Source of the DNA: Mycobacterium sp. NAZ190054
GTDB taxonomy: Bacteria > Actinomycetota > Actinomycetes > Mycobacteriales > Mycobacteriaceae
Reading direction: 5' to 3'
Assembly: GCF_001545925.1 (NCBI RefSeq)
Contig: NZ_LMVQ01000157.1
Span: forward strand, 1-38,164
Length of the DNA: 38,164 nucleotides
In this document: positions 1 to 7,680 of the stretch, piece after piece
Position numbering within the stretch: the stretch's first letter is position 1
How the letters are laid out: every line of letters begins with the position of its first letter
The notes under the pieces: model-generated
Seen by the model: the letters and a program-made list of their open reading frames with translations, nothing else
What the model was told of the DNA's origin: nothing
Databases searched by the model: none
Program-made: the position numbers and the translations under genes

Positions 1-287
1 AGCCGGTCTTTTTGATGAAAGCGGCCGCCAACCGCGACCCGCGCGCGTTCACCGACGGCGAGACCTTCGACATCACCCGCGACAGGACCGAGGCGCAGAA
101 CCTGGGCCTGGGCTACGGCATCCACAGCTGCCTCGGTGCGGCGCTGGCCCGGTTGGAGACCACCATCGCACTGGAGCACCTGCTCGACTTCATGCCGCGG
201 TACGAGCTCGATTTCGGCGGCCTGCAGCGCGTCCACATGCAGAACGTCGCCGGCTACCACCACGTGCCGGTGAAGGTATTGAGGTGA
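1..287 (+). CDS. Cytochrome P450, C-terminal part (5' end outside window)
   Basis: The frame is already open at base 3 and runs to a TGA at 285-287, so only the last ~94 residues are present. They hold the P450 haem-binding loop LGYGIHSCLG with the cysteine thiolate ligand, preceded by the ANRDP stretch typical of the region before the haem loop. The residue that is normally phenylalanine at the start of the loop (FGxGxHxCxG) is leucine here. The fragment is closely similar over its whole length to the C-terminus of the complete P450 at 513-1718, which suggests a tandem duplication. A 28-nt gap separates it from the ferredoxin gene, so it probably belongs to the same transcript. The family is a haem monooxygenase fed by ferredoxin; its substrate cannot be read from this fragment. 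Confidence 0.93.
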   Translation, partial: PVFLMKAAANRDPRAFTDGETFDITRDRTEAQNLGLGYGIHSCLGAALARLETTIALEHLLDFMPRYELDFGGLQRVHMQNVAGYHHVPVKVLR

Positions 288-315
288 CCGACCGAGAAGC
301 GGAGCGTGATCGCGC

Positions 316-516
316 ATGACTCAGAAGATCGAAGTCGACTTCGGGCTCTGCGAAAGCAACGGGGTGTGCATGGGCATCATCCCCGAGGTGTTCCATCTGG
401 ATGACGAGGATTACCTGCACGTGCTGCAGGACGACGTGACACCGGAAAACGAACAGCAGGTCAGGGAGGCTGTTCGACAGTGCCCCCGTCAAGCGATCTC
501 GATCCGCGACGAATGA
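316..516 (+). CDS. Small one-cluster ferredoxin, [3Fe-4S] type
   Basis: This 66-residue acidic protein carries the CxxXxxC...CP pattern of the single-cluster ferredoxins that serve actinobacterial P450s. The first pair of ligands is in CESNGVC and the last in the CPRQAI segment. The residue between the first cysteines is Asn, where many relatives have His or a cysteine; in this family that points to a [3Fe-4S] cluster whose redox potential is tuned by that residue. It lies between two P450 genes, and its TGA overlaps the ATG of the downstream P450 by 4 nt (ATGA), which implies translational coupling. It is the likely electron donor for one or both neighbours. A GGAG about 11 nt before the ATG is the only ribosome-site candidate. 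Cluster type is inferred from the motif. Confidence 0.92.
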   Translation: MTQKIEVDFGLCESNGVCMGIIPEVFHLDDEDYLHVLQDDVTPENEQQVREAVRQCPRQAISIRDE

Positions 517-1718
517 CCACCTCCGAGATCGTCTTCGACCCGTTCTCCGAGGAGTTCTTCAACGGTCCGTGGGAGATATACCGGCGCCTGAGGGAGGAGG
601 CGCCGGTGTACTACAACGAGGAGCACGACTTCTACGCGCTGTCCCGGCATGAGGATGTCGCGGCCGCGTACAAGGACTTCCAGACCTACTCGTCGGCCTA
701 CGGCCTCGACCTGGCCACCGTGCGGTCGGAGGAACCGATGGCCGCGAAGATGATCATCCTGATGGATCCGCCCGAGCACCGGCAGATGCGCAGTCTGGTC
801 AACAAGGTGTTCACGCCGCGCGCCATCGGGGCGATGGAACCGATGGTGACCGAGACCATCGACCGCTACCTCTCGCGCGTCGATCCGGACCGCTTCGATG
901 TCGTCCAGGACTTCTCCGCGTTCTTCCCCGTCGAGATCATCGCCCAGATGTTGGGTGTGCCGGAGCAGTACCGGCAGCAGGTCCGTGAATGGGTGGACAC
1001 GTCGCTGCACCGTGAGCCCGGCCAGATCGACATGTCCGAGGAAGGCATGCAGGCCATCGCGGAATCGATGGCCCTGTACTACCAGTTGATCCAGGAACGG
1101 CGCGCCGAACCCAAAGACGACATGTTCAGCCGGTTGATCGCCGCCGAGATCGAGCGTGACGACGGCCAGAAGGAGTCGCTCGACGACTTCGAGATCGCCG
1201 GGTTCGCAACGCTTCTGGGCGGGGCGGGCGCGGAGACCGTCACCAAGCTGATCGGCAATGCGGCGGTGACCTTCGCCCGCTTCCCCGATCAGTGGCAGAA
1301 GCTGCTCGACGACCGCAGCAAGATTCCGGCCGCGGTGGAGGAGTTGCTGCGCTACGAGGCGCCGGCGCAGTACAACGTCCGCCGGTCCATGCGCGAGGTA
1401 CACCTGCACGGTGTGACGATCCCGGAAGGCAAACCGGTCTTCCTGCTCGGCGGATCGGCGAACCGCGATCCCGAGGCGTTCACCGACCCCGACACGTTCG
1501 ACATCGACCGCGATCGGACCGAGGCGCAGAACCTCGGCTTCGGCTATGGGGTTCACAGCTGCCTGGGCGCCGCGCTGGCGAGGATGGAGAGCGCGATCGC
1601 TCTGGACCGCCTGCTCGACTTCATGCCGCGGTATGAGGTGCTGTGGGACGGGTGCAAACGGGTGGCGATGCAGAACGTGGCGGGCTGGTCGCACGTCCCC
1701 GTGCGCGTGTTGCGCTGA
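513..1718 (+). CDS. Cytochrome P450 monooxygenase
   Basis: This is a complete soluble bacterial P450 of 401 residues. An ATG at 513 is chosen over an upstream in-frame codon at 480 because it overlaps the ferredoxin stop as ATGA. Seen in the sequence are an I-helix oxygen-activation segment with GGAGAET, the K-helix ExxR (EELLR) and the haem loop FGYGVHSCLG with Cys350. There is no signal peptide or membrane anchor, so it is cytoplasmic. Its C-terminal third is a near copy of the partial P450 at the window start. It sits in a P450-ferredoxin-P450-hydrolase transcript, with the hydrolase starting 2 nt after its stop. It probably hydroxylates a hydrophobic substrate using NAD(P)H electrons delivered through the adjacent ferredoxin. 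Substrate and CYP family number are not assignable by eye. Confidence 0.96.
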   Translation: MTTSEIVFDPFSEEFFNGPWEIYRRLREEAPVYYNEEHDFYALSRHEDVAAAYKDFQTYSSAYGLDLATVRSEEPMAAKMIILMDPPEHRQMRSLVNKVFTPRAIGAMEPMVTETIDRYLSRVDPDRFDVVQDFSAFFPVEIIAQMLGVPEQYRQQVREWVDTSLHREPGQIDMSEEGMQAIAESMALYYQLIQERRAEPKDDMFSRLIAAEIERDDGQKESLDDFEIAGFATLLGGAGAETVTKLIGNAAVTFARFPDQWQKLLDDRSKIPAAVEELLRYEAPAQYNVRRSMREVHLHGVTIPEGKPVFLLGGSANRDPEAFTDPDTFDIDRDRTEAQNLGFGYGVHSCLGAALARMESAIALDRLLDFMPRYEVLWDGCKRVAMQNVAGWSHVPVRVLR

Positions 1719-1720
1719 CG

Positions 1721-2497
1721 ATGCGGTTCGTCTTCGTCCACGGCGGATTTCACGCCGCGTGGTGCTGGGAACGCACCGCCGCCGAGCTACGTTCGTCGGG
1801 CCACGACGCGGTCGCCGTCGACCTTCCCGGCCACGGAGCACGCGTGGACGAGGAGTCGACGCTGGCCAACCGCCGTGACGCGATCGTCGCCGCGATGCTG
1901 TCGGGGAATGAGAAGTCGGTGCTGGTCGGGCATTCCGGAGGCGGGTTCGACGCCACCCTGGCCGCCGACGCCCGACCGGAACTGGTCGGTCACATCGTGT
2001 ACCTGGCCGCCGCGCTGCCCAGGGAGGGACGGACCTATCCCGAGGCGATGGCGATGCGCGACGAGGACGAGGAGTTGGGCGAGGACTTCGACGCCGACGT
2101 CGGAGAGATGTTGAGCTACCTGACGTTCGACGACGACGGCGCAATGTGGTTCGCCGACTTCGACGGGGCGTGGCGCTACTTCTACCACGACTGTGACGAG
2201 GCGACCGCGCGCTGGGCGTTCGAGCGGCTGGGCCCGGAGCGGTTCGGCGACACCACGGTCACCCCGGTGTCGGTGCCGCGATTCTGGGCGGCGGATCTGC
2301 CGCGCAGTTTCATCGTGTGCGAACAGGACCGGTCGATGCCCCGCTGGCTGGCCGACACGGTGGCCCGCAGGCTCGGCGTCGAGCAGCTGTCCATCGACGC
2401 GTCCCACTCGCCGTTCCTGTCGCGGCCGCGCGAGCTGGCCGAGCTGCTGGTGCACGCGACGACCACGACACCGACGGGCCCGCTGATCCCCCACTGA
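1721..2497 (+). CDS. Alpha/beta hydrolase (esterase-like)
   Basis: This is a 258-residue alpha/beta-hydrolase fold protein. It opens directly with the first strand and oxyanion loop (FVHGGFHAAWCW), followed by the nucleophile elbow GHSGGG with Ser72. A likely catalytic His229 lies in the DASHSPFLSRP segment near the C-terminus. The pattern resembles the small esterase/hydroxynitrile-lyase-like group. The ATG is 2 nt past the P450 stop, so it belongs to the P450 transcript. It may cleave an ester or lactone produced by oxygenation, but the substrate is unknown. Alternative roles within the fold, such as C-C hydrolase or thioesterase, cannot be excluded. The gene ends 24 nt before a convergent gene. 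Confidence 0.88.
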   Translation: MRFVFVHGGFHAAWCWERTAAELRSSGHDAVAVDLPGHGARVDEESTLANRRDAIVAAMLSGNEKSVLVGHSGGGFDATLAADARPELVGHIVYLAAALPREGRTYPEAMAMRDEDEELGEDFDADVGEMLSYLTFDDDGAMWFADFDGAWRYFYHDCDEATARWAFERLGPERFGDTTVTPVSVPRFWAADLPRSFIVCEQDRSMPRWLADTVARRLGVEQLSIDASHSPFLSRPRELAELLVHATTTTPTGPLIPH

Positions 2498-2500
2498 GTC

Positions 2501-2520
2501 GCCCGGCACCGCGAGCGGGC
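2501..2520. terminator. Possible weak stem between convergent genes
   Basis: The 24-nt gap between two converging genes holds GCCCG and CGGGC arms around a 10-nt loop. There is no T tract on either strand. It may help terminate both transcripts, but the stem is short and may be chance in GC-rich DNA. Confidence 0.25.
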
Positions 2521-2521
2521 T

Positions 2522-2806
2522 TCAGAGGCCGGCGAGGATCACCCCGTGGCAATCAGCGGCCGCCTGGCGCAGCTTCGCGGCCGTCTGATACTCCTCGGAG
2601 TAGTACCACTCCTTGGCGGCATCCACGGATTCGAATTCCAACAGCACAGTCTGAGTGCCGTGCCACTGCCCCTCGAGAGCTTCGGCCGCCGGGCCGAACG
2701 CCAGCACCTTGGCGTTGCCCATCGTCTGACTGGCCAGCTTTCCGTACTCGGCCATACCGGCGGGGTCTTTGACGTCCTCGGTGATGACGATGTAAGCCTT
2801 CGGCAC
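2522..2806 (-). CDS. DUF1330 family protein
   Basis: This 94-residue protein has the DUF1330 pattern: an N-terminal strand AYIVITEDVKD, a central region with EGQW, then LLEFESVDAAKEWYYSEEY. These are small ferredoxin-like alpha+beta-fold proteins, probably dimeric and cytoplasmic, with no settled activity. A GTG start is chosen because AGAGGAGA lies 7 nt upstream. An in-frame TTG at 2827 would overlap the preceding ferredoxin stop and lacks a ribosome site. It is the last gene of a P450-ferredoxin-DUF1330 unit. A role binding or processing an oxygenation product is inference from position only. Confidence 0.85.
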   Translation of the reverse strand: MPKAYIVITEDVKDPAGMAEYGKLASQTMGNAKVLAFGPAAEALEGQWHGTQTVLLEFESVDAAKEWYYSEEYQTAAKLRQAAADCHGVILAGL

Positions 2807-2823
2807 TCGGATCTCTCCTCTGT

Positions 2824-3015
2824 TCAATCGATTTCACTGATAGCGCGTTCGGGACAGTTGGCGATGGCCTCGCGGGCGGCGGACTCCGACTCCGTCGGCA
2901 CGTCGCCCGGGGCGGCGACCGCCCAGCCGTCGTCGGTCATCTCGAAAACCTCGGGGCACAGCGTCAGACACATGCCGTGACCGGCGCAGCGGTCCTCGTC
3001 GACGGCGACTTTCAT
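2824..3015 (-). CDS. Small one-cluster ferredoxin, [3Fe-4S] type
   Basis: This is a 63-residue acidic ferredoxin. The ligand segment CAGHGMCLTLCPEVF has cysteines at 10, 16 and 20, and a further cysteine stands in NCPERAI near the end. The residue at the variable position is His (CxxHxxC), the form common in mycobacterial ferredoxins that pair with P450s. It differs from the Asn of the ferredoxin at 316-516. Its ATG overlaps the stop of the P450 just upstream by 4 nt, so it is the obvious redox partner of that enzyme. Cytoplasmic. The cluster type is inferred from family knowledge. Confidence 0.93.
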   Translation of the reverse strand: MKVAVDEDRCAGHGMCLTLCPEVFEMTDDGWAVAAPGDVPTESESAAREAIANCPERAISEID

Positions 3016-4295
3016 GGCACGTCGAACTCGAGGTGCAGTTCGGTCAGACCCCGCAGGATGTAGGTCGGGATGTACTGGTAGCCGCGGCTGCCGGACGGTC
3101 CATGCTTCTCATCCGAGATCCTGATGTCGGACGTGCGGTCGAGCAGGCGCTCCAGCCCCACCCGCGTCTCGGCGCGGGCCAGCGGCGCTCCGGGGCAGCT
3201 GTGGATTCCGCGGCCGAAGGCCAGGTGCTGACGGGCGTTCTTGCGCTCCGGATCGAAGGTGTCGGGATCCTCGAAGCGCCGCGGGTCGCGGTTGGCGGCA
3301 CCGTTGATCACCATGACGGTCGATCCGGCGCCGAGCTGCTGGTCGCCGACGGTCGTCGGGACCCGCGACAGCCGGAAGTCGCCCTTGACGGGGCTCTCGA
3401 TGCGCAGGCATTCCTCGATGAAGTTGCCCAGCAGGCTGCGGTCCTCCCGCAGCCTGGCCTGGATGTCGGGCTGGTCGCCGAGGACCTTCAGTGCCGTGCT
3501 GAGCAGCCGCACGGTCGTCTCCTGCCCGGCCGAGAAGACGTTGGTCGCCACCCGTACGACGTCGCCGACCTCGGGCAGCGTGCCGTCCGGGAAGGTCGCG
3601 GTCGCAAGACCGGTGAGCACGTCGTCCCGCGGCTCCGCACGGCGCTCCTCCACGTACGTCGCGAACACGTCGTACAGGTATTCCAGCGGTGTCTTGGCCA
3701 ACGTCTTGTCCGCGTTGCCGAGGCCGCTGCCGTGGGTGCCCCTGGCGAGCCGCTCGAGCAGTTCGGGGCGGTCCCCGTCGGGCACACCGAGCAGGTCGGC
3801 GATGACGCGCAGGGTGAACGGCGCGGCGAAACCCGAGATGAACTCGCCCTTCCCGGGCGCCAGGAAGTCGTCGAGGATGTCGTCGGCGAGTTGCCACATC
3901 GCGTCCTCGTTCTCCTTGAGGCGCTTGGGCGTGATCAGCCTCATCAGCAACGCGCGATGGTTGGTGTGCGTCGGGGGATCGAGCGTCGGAAGCTGGTCGC
4001 TGAACGGGATGTCGTCGCGATGCTGCGTGATCAGCTCGGTGATGTCGCCGTCTTCGCGTCCCTCCAGGGATACCGGGAATCCGGGAAACGGGCCCGTCAC
4101 CGAGATGCACGACGAAAACGTCTCGGAGTCGTTGTACACGTCGACGGCTTCCTGCCAGCCGGTCACCATCGTCACTCCGTAGTGACCCTCCCGGCTGACG
4201 GGGCACTTGTCGCGCAGCGCCGCATAGAACGGATACGGGTCGTCCGTCAGCCGGCTGTCCCTGAAGAAGTCGACCGTGGTCAGGTCTTCCGCCAT
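3012..4295 (-). CDS. Cytochrome P450 monooxygenase
   Basis: This is a 427-residue soluble P450. It shows an I-helix segment AGQETT, the K-helix EECLR and the haem loop FGRGIHSCPG with Cys367. The open frame continues far upstream, but the ATG at 4295 is preferred: it has GGAG at a sensible distance, and further extension would run into the neighbouring dioxygenase gene. It is only distantly similar to the P450 at 513-1718. It starts a three-gene unit with a ferredoxin (4-nt overlap) and a DUF1330 gene. The 119-bp AT-richer gap upstream probably carries its own promoter and a candidate operator. Substrate unknown; hydroxylation of a hydrophobic, cyclic compound is inferred from the neighbourhood. 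Confidence 0.95.
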   Translation of the reverse strand: MAEDLTTVDFFRDSRLTDDPYPFYAALRDKCPVSREGHYGVTMVTGWQEAVDVYNDSETFSSCISVTGPFPGFPVSLEGREDGDITELITQHRDDIPFSDQLPTLDPPTHTNHRALLMRLITPKRLKENEDAMWQLADDILDDFLAPGKGEFISGFAAPFTLRVIADLLGVPDGDRPELLERLARGTHGSGLGNADKTLAKTPLEYLYDVFATYVEERRAEPRDDVLTGLATATFPDGTLPEVGDVVRVATNVFSAGQETTVRLLSTALKVLGDQPDIQARLREDRSLLGNFIEECLRIESPVKGDFRLSRVPTTVGDQQLGAGSTVMVINGAANRDPRRFEDPDTFDPERKNARQHLAFGRGIHSCPGAPLARAETRVGLERLLDRTSDIRISDEKHGPSGSRGYQYIPTYILRGLTELHLEFDVP

Positions 4296-4324
4296 GCTCG
4301 CTCCGTTTCGACGGTCCCATACTG

Positions 4325-4339
4325 CGAGAACGTTATTCT
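4325..4339. promoter_or_regulatory. Imperfect inverted repeat upstream of P450 gene
   Basis: GAGAACGTTATTCTC pairs GAGAA with TTCTC around a 5-nt centre. It lies about 30 nt before the P450 start, in the least GC-rich part of the 4296-4414 gap. It could be a repressor operator or promoter element. It does not match the KstR-type half-sites. Confidence 0.35.
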
Positions 4340-4414
4340 CATTATTGCGTATCAGATTTTCACACCGGCGGCGTGGCGTCAACGAGCGCGCGGACGCGCC
4401 GGCGCGCCGGTCGG

Positions 4415-5260
4415 TTACTGGATCGGTTCGTCGCCGAGCACCGTGGTGCGCAACATCTCCCGCGGGGAGTCCGCGTCGTAGGGCGCCGCGCGGTGCAGGA
4501 CTCCGCGGTTGTCCCAAATCACGGTGTCGCCGACGGTCCACCGGTGGCTGTACACCTTGTCCGCGGTGGTGGCGCGGCCGAGCAACTCGCTCAGCAGCTC
4601 GCGTCCCTCGTCCCGATCCATCCCGACGACGTAGTCGGCGGAGGCACCGAGGACCAGGGACTTGCGCCCGCTGCGGTGCGTCCAGACGAGGGGATGTTCA
4701 TGGGTCGGCCTCGCTCGCCACCGCGCCAGCTCCTCGGGCGTCGGATCCGGGGTGACGCGGCGCTGCGAGGCCTCCAGGGAGTGCACCACACGCAGCGCGG
4801 CGCAGCGCTCCTTCTCGGCCGCGGACAACGCGTCGTACGCGGCATACGAGCTGGCGAACTCCGTTTCACCGCCGTGCTGGGCGACCTGTTTGGCCGACAA
4901 CACGGTGGCTTTCTGCGGGTAGTCGTCGCCGACGGGTGTGCAGCCGTCGATGTGCCAGTCGAAGGTCGCCCGCAGATACGCCGCCGACGAGTTCTTCGTC
5001 TTGTCGAGTGTGACCGGGTAGATGCCGGCGACCGGGTGGTGGCCGTCCGAGGAGTGGTCGATCCCGCCGAGGCGGCGGCAGAACTGCACCTGTGCGCCGG
5101 GATCCAGATGCAGGCCCGGGAACACCAGCACGCCGTTCTCCTCCAGCGCGTCGAGAATGGCGGTGCCCAGCGCCTCGTCGGCGGCGAGCCGGTCGGGATC
5201 GAGGCCCGCCACCTCGGCGCCGACCGACTCGGTGAGCTTGTTGATGGTCAGCATGGTCAT
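4415..5260 (-). CDS. TauD/TfdA-type Fe(II)/2-oxoglutarate dioxygenase
   Basis: This 281-residue protein has the non-haem iron facial triad of the family: His103 and Asp105 in WHIDG, and His256 in VLHRAAPYD. Arg271 is at the expected 15-residue distance for 2-oxoglutarate binding. The length is typical. The family hydroxylates or cleaves substrates with O2 and 2-oxoglutarate, giving succinate and CO2, in the cytoplasm. It follows the small helical protein by 19 nt and ends the Rieske-small protein-TauD module. A clear paralogue sits in the same place in the third module (28059-28889); both share the DK..N..A.YL segment just before the iron motif. Substrate unknown. Confidence 0.93.
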   Translation of the reverse strand: MTMLTINKLTESVGAEVAGLDPDRLAADEALGTAILDALEENGVLVFPGLHLDPGAQVQFCRRLGGIDHSSDGHHPVAGIYPVTLDKTKNSSAAYLRATFDWHIDGCTPVGDDYPQKATVLSAKQVAQHGGETEFASSYAAYDALSAAEKERCAALRVVHSLEASQRRVTPDPTPEELARWRARPTHEHPLVWTHRSGRKSLVLGASADYVVGMDRDEGRELLSELLGRATTADKVYSHRWTVGDTVIWDNRGVLHRAAPYDADSPREMLRTTVLGDEPIQ

Positions 5261-5279
5261 AGTGGAGACGTCCTGTCCG

Positions 5280-5615
5280 TCACGGCACCGGTGCGCTGAC
5301 GCGATTCATCACCGCGTCAGCGGAATCGGCGGGTTTCTGGGTACCGAAGATCTCGACGGCCATCGAGACCATGATCATCGAATAGATGAGGTGCAACAGG
5401 TTCAACGCGTCCTCGGGCAGCTCGTCGAGCGGGAACTTGTCGCAGTAGTCGATCGCCTCCTCGAACCGAGGCGAGAACGCGTCGTAGAACTCGTGGATCT
5501 CGCCCATGGGGGTGGAAAGGCGCGCCGCCCAGCGCTCGGGTTCGGTGGCCAGACACCACTTCTCGGCGAACCGCTCGAATTCGGCGAACGCACTCGGCAG
5601 TCGGGACTCGCTCAT
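5280..5615 (-). CDS. Small helical Rieske-associated protein, copy 1 (unknown family)
   Basis: I do not recognise this 111-residue family. It is predicted to be all-helical and acidic, without signal peptide, membrane segment or conserved Cys/His cluster that could bind metal. Conserved features shared with the copies at 10501-10848 and 28895-29218 are an N-terminal LP..F segment, a central FYDA, an EEAI.Y.DKF core, LPED..NL, then IYS.I.VS..VE near the end. It starts 2 nt after the Rieske alpha-subunit stop. Because every one of the three Rieske genes is followed by a copy, an auxiliary subunit, chaperone or coupling factor of the oxygenase is inferred. It is not a classical beta subunit, which is larger (about 170-190 residues) and of cystatin/NTF2-like fold. 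Confidence 0.88.
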   Translation of the reverse strand: MSESRLPSAFAEFERFAEKWCLATEPERWAARLSTPMGEIHEFYDAFSPRFEEAIDYCDKFPLDELPEDALNLLHLIYSMIMVSMAVEIFGTQKPADSADAVMNRVSAPVP

Positions 5616-5617
5616 GG

Positions 5618-6877
5618 TCAGACTCCCACCGGAGCGCGTTCGGCCTTGTACTGCTCGACCCACTTGACCGCCTCGTGGTGCAGATGTCGGACCAGGATCT
5701 CCTGGTCGGACAGCGGGTAGTCGTCGACGACGTCGTACTCCAGCGCCGCCTGCGTGCCACCCAGCATCCCGGCGTCCTGCAGGGCGAACTCTTTGAGGAC
5801 CACCGACGCGACCTCGTGTTCGATGCGCTCGCGCACGGTGGTCGCCGGATGGAATGCGTTGTACGCCTCGAACTTGTGGGTGTTGTGCGACGTCGGCCAG
5901 TACCGGTACAGCAGATACCAGCCGTGGTAGATCAGGATCTCCAGGTTCGGGAAGATCTGGAAGTTGGTGATGCCCCACGGTTCGATGCCGCCTGGGTTCA
6001 GACCGACCGACTGGTGCGTCTCCGGGGTCCGCCACGGCCCCACCAGCCCACTGCGCGTGACCCGTTCGACGGGATACATGTACTCCGGGTCGAGCAGCCA
6101 CCGTCGGGTGCCCGCAGTCGACACCAGCCGGTGCGGGCCGTCGATCTGGAAGTGCCCGCACTCGAACGTGGCGTTCGGCTGGCGCACCGCACTGGGCACC
6201 TGCTGGCTGTGCAACGACGGCACGTGGTAGTACTCCTGGAACGCGTCGGCGAAGATCTTCCAGTTGCTGTTGTTGTGCGCCTCGAATTCGTAGCGCTCGG
6301 TCATCAAGCCGAACGGGTAATCGTCGAGCGCGGTGATCATGGGGCCGAGGAACTCGCGAAGGCTCCACCGCGGTTCGGGATCGAGATTGATGAAGATGAA
6401 GCCGTTCCACACATCGCAGTTCACCGGCTTGAGCCCGTACCGCGCACTGTCCAGACCGAAGAACTCCCCTTCCTGCTGGACGAACGTCAGGTCGCCTTTG
6501 AGGTCGTAGCGCCAGCCGTGGTATTTGCAGGTGAACTGGCGACAGGTGCCCTTGACCTCCTCGCTGGGAAAGTCGTTCCACACCAACTTGTTCCCGCGGT
6601 GACGGCAGACGTTGTAGAACGCGCGGATCTGTTGATCCCTGCCCTTCACCACGACCACCGATGTCTTGGCGACGTCGATCTCCTTGGTGAAGTAGCTGCC
6701 GACCCGGGGCAGGTCCTCGATGCGGCCGACGTTGAGCCAGGCCCGTTTGAACACCGCCTCCCGCTCCAGCTCGTAGAACTCCGGCGAGATCGAGTCCCGG
6801 AACGAGATCGGCCCGGTTCCGAGTTGCGGGTAGTGCTCGGTCCAGCTTCCCTCCGCCGGCTTAGGCCACTTCGCCAT
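5618..6877 (-). CDS. Rieske non-haem iron oxygenase, alpha subunit (module 1)
   Basis: This is a 419-residue oxygenase component. The Rieske [2Fe-2S] ligands are Cys91/His93 (CRHRG) and Cys117/His120 (CKYHGW). The 23-residue spacing between the pairs is longer than the usual 15-17. The mononuclear iron site is His218 and His223 in EYYHVPSLH with Asp368 as third ligand. Glu215 takes the bridging position often held by Asp. The reaction is oxygenation with O2 and electrons from a reductase. A good AGGGAGG site precedes the ATG. It lies 30 nt after an SDR, upstream of small protein copy 1 and a TauD dioxygenase; the KshB-like reductase of the same operon is the likely donor. It is close to the module 2 alpha subunit, with identical ligand numbering. 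Confidence 0.95.
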   Translation of the reverse strand: MAKWPKPAEGSWTEHYPQLGTGPISFRDSISPEFYELEREAVFKRAWLNVGRIEDLPRVGSYFTKEIDVAKTSVVVVKGRDQQIRAFYNVCRHRGNKLVWNDFPSEEVKGTCRQFTCKYHGWRYDLKGDLTFVQQEGEFFGLDSARYGLKPVNCDVWNGFIFINLDPEPRWSLREFLGPMITALDDYPFGLMTERYEFEAHNNSNWKIFADAFQEYYHVPSLHSQQVPSAVRQPNATFECGHFQIDGPHRLVSTAGTRRWLLDPEYMYPVERVTRSGLVGPWRTPETHQSVGLNPGGIEPWGITNFQIFPNLEILIYHGWYLLYRYWPTSHNTHKFEAYNAFHPATTVRERIEHEVASVVLKEFALQDAGMLGGTQAALEYDVVDDYPLSDQEILVRHLHHEAVKWVEQYKAERAPVGV

Positions 6878-6907
6878 GCGAACCTCCCTGTCGTTCTTGA
6901 CTTTCCA

Positions 6908-7654
6908 TCACATCACGGACCCGCCGTTGACGCCCAGCACCTGTCCGGTGATGAAGCCCGCTTCCTCGGAGCACAGGAAGCCGACGGCGGCGGCGATGTC
7001 GTCGCCGGTCCCGAGGTGGCCGAGTGGAACACTGGCGGCCATCTGTTCGTTCGACGGCAGGTGTCCGGCGGCCTGTCCGGCATGCTGCATCGGCGTCTCG
7101 ATGGCCGACGGTGGGATGTTGTTGACCGTGATACCTACCGGGCCGTATTCGCGGGCAAGGGATCTCGTCAGCGAGAGCAGCGCGCCCTTGGATGCGGCGT
7201 AGTGCGCCATCTGGGGCGAACCGCGCTGGGCACTGGACGACGAGATCATCACGATGCGACCCCAGCCGGCCTCGATCATGTCGGGCACCGCAACCTGACA
7301 GCAGTGGAACGTGCCGGTGAGGTTGACGTCGATCAGCCGCTGCCAGGACTGCGGGGTGATATCGGTGAACGGGGCCCAGTCCACGGCGCCGGCACTGGTG
7401 ACCAGGATGTGCACCGGCCCCAACTCGGAGCGGACCTTGGCGAACGCCTCCTCGACGGCCTGCCGGTCACTGACGTCGGCGGCCACGCCGAGCGCCGGCA
7501 CGCCTGCGGCGCGCAGTTCCTCGGCGACGCGTTGCGCCGCTTCGCCGTTGAGGTCGAGGAGGGCGACTTTGTGTCCCCGCCTGGCGAGTTCGTGGCACGT
7601 CGCTTCACCCATACCGGAAGCGCCGCCGGTCACCACCGCTGTCCGCGTCGTCAA
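6908..7654 (-). CDS. Short-chain dehydrogenase/reductase (SDR)
   Basis: This is a 248-residue classical SDR. The Rossmann glycine motif TGGASGMG is near the N-terminus, with SAG in place of NNAG and the catalytic YAASK, ending in VNGGSVM. A TTG start is used because no ATG or GTG is in frame after the reductase stop; a GAGG lies about 8 nt before it. Classical SDRs of this type usually prefer NAD(H) or NADP(H) and interconvert alcohols and ketones. It sits between the reductase and the Rieske alpha gene of module 1, so it may oxidise a hydroxyl or dihydrodiol made by the oxygenase. Cofactor preference is not certain. Confidence 0.9.
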   Translation of the reverse strand: MTTRTAVVTGGASGMGEATCHELARRGHKVALLDLNGEAAQRVAEELRAAGVPALGVAADVSDRQAVEEAFAKVRSELGPVHILVTSAGAVDWAPFTDITPQSWQRLIDVNLTGTFHCCQVAVPDMIEAGWGRIVMISSSSAQRGSPQMAHYAASKGALLSLTRSLAREYGPVGITVNNIPPSAIETPMQHAGQAAGHLPSNEQMAASVPLGHLGTGDDIAAAVGFLCSEEAGFITGQVLGVNGGSVM

Positions 7655-7680
7655 CTCAGCCTCGCCATGCTCGGATACTC

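Noticed and set aside
489-2144. Open frame of 551 codons on the - strand
   Set aside because: It is antisense to the P450 and hydrolase, with an Arg-rich low-complexity product and no ribosome site.
4296-4414. KstR-type operator (TnnAACnnGTTnnA) before the P450
   Set aside because: AACGTTATT is near but lacks the AACnnGTT spacing. Only a generic inverted repeat is reported.
3033-4481. Open frame of 482 codons on the + strand
   Set aside because: It is antisense to a complete P450 with its haem motif and has no support of its own.
5280-6581. A 433-codon fusion of the small protein with upstream sequence
   Set aside because: The upstream part is the Rieske gene read in another frame. The small protein has its own ATG at 5615, and its two homologues are separate genes.
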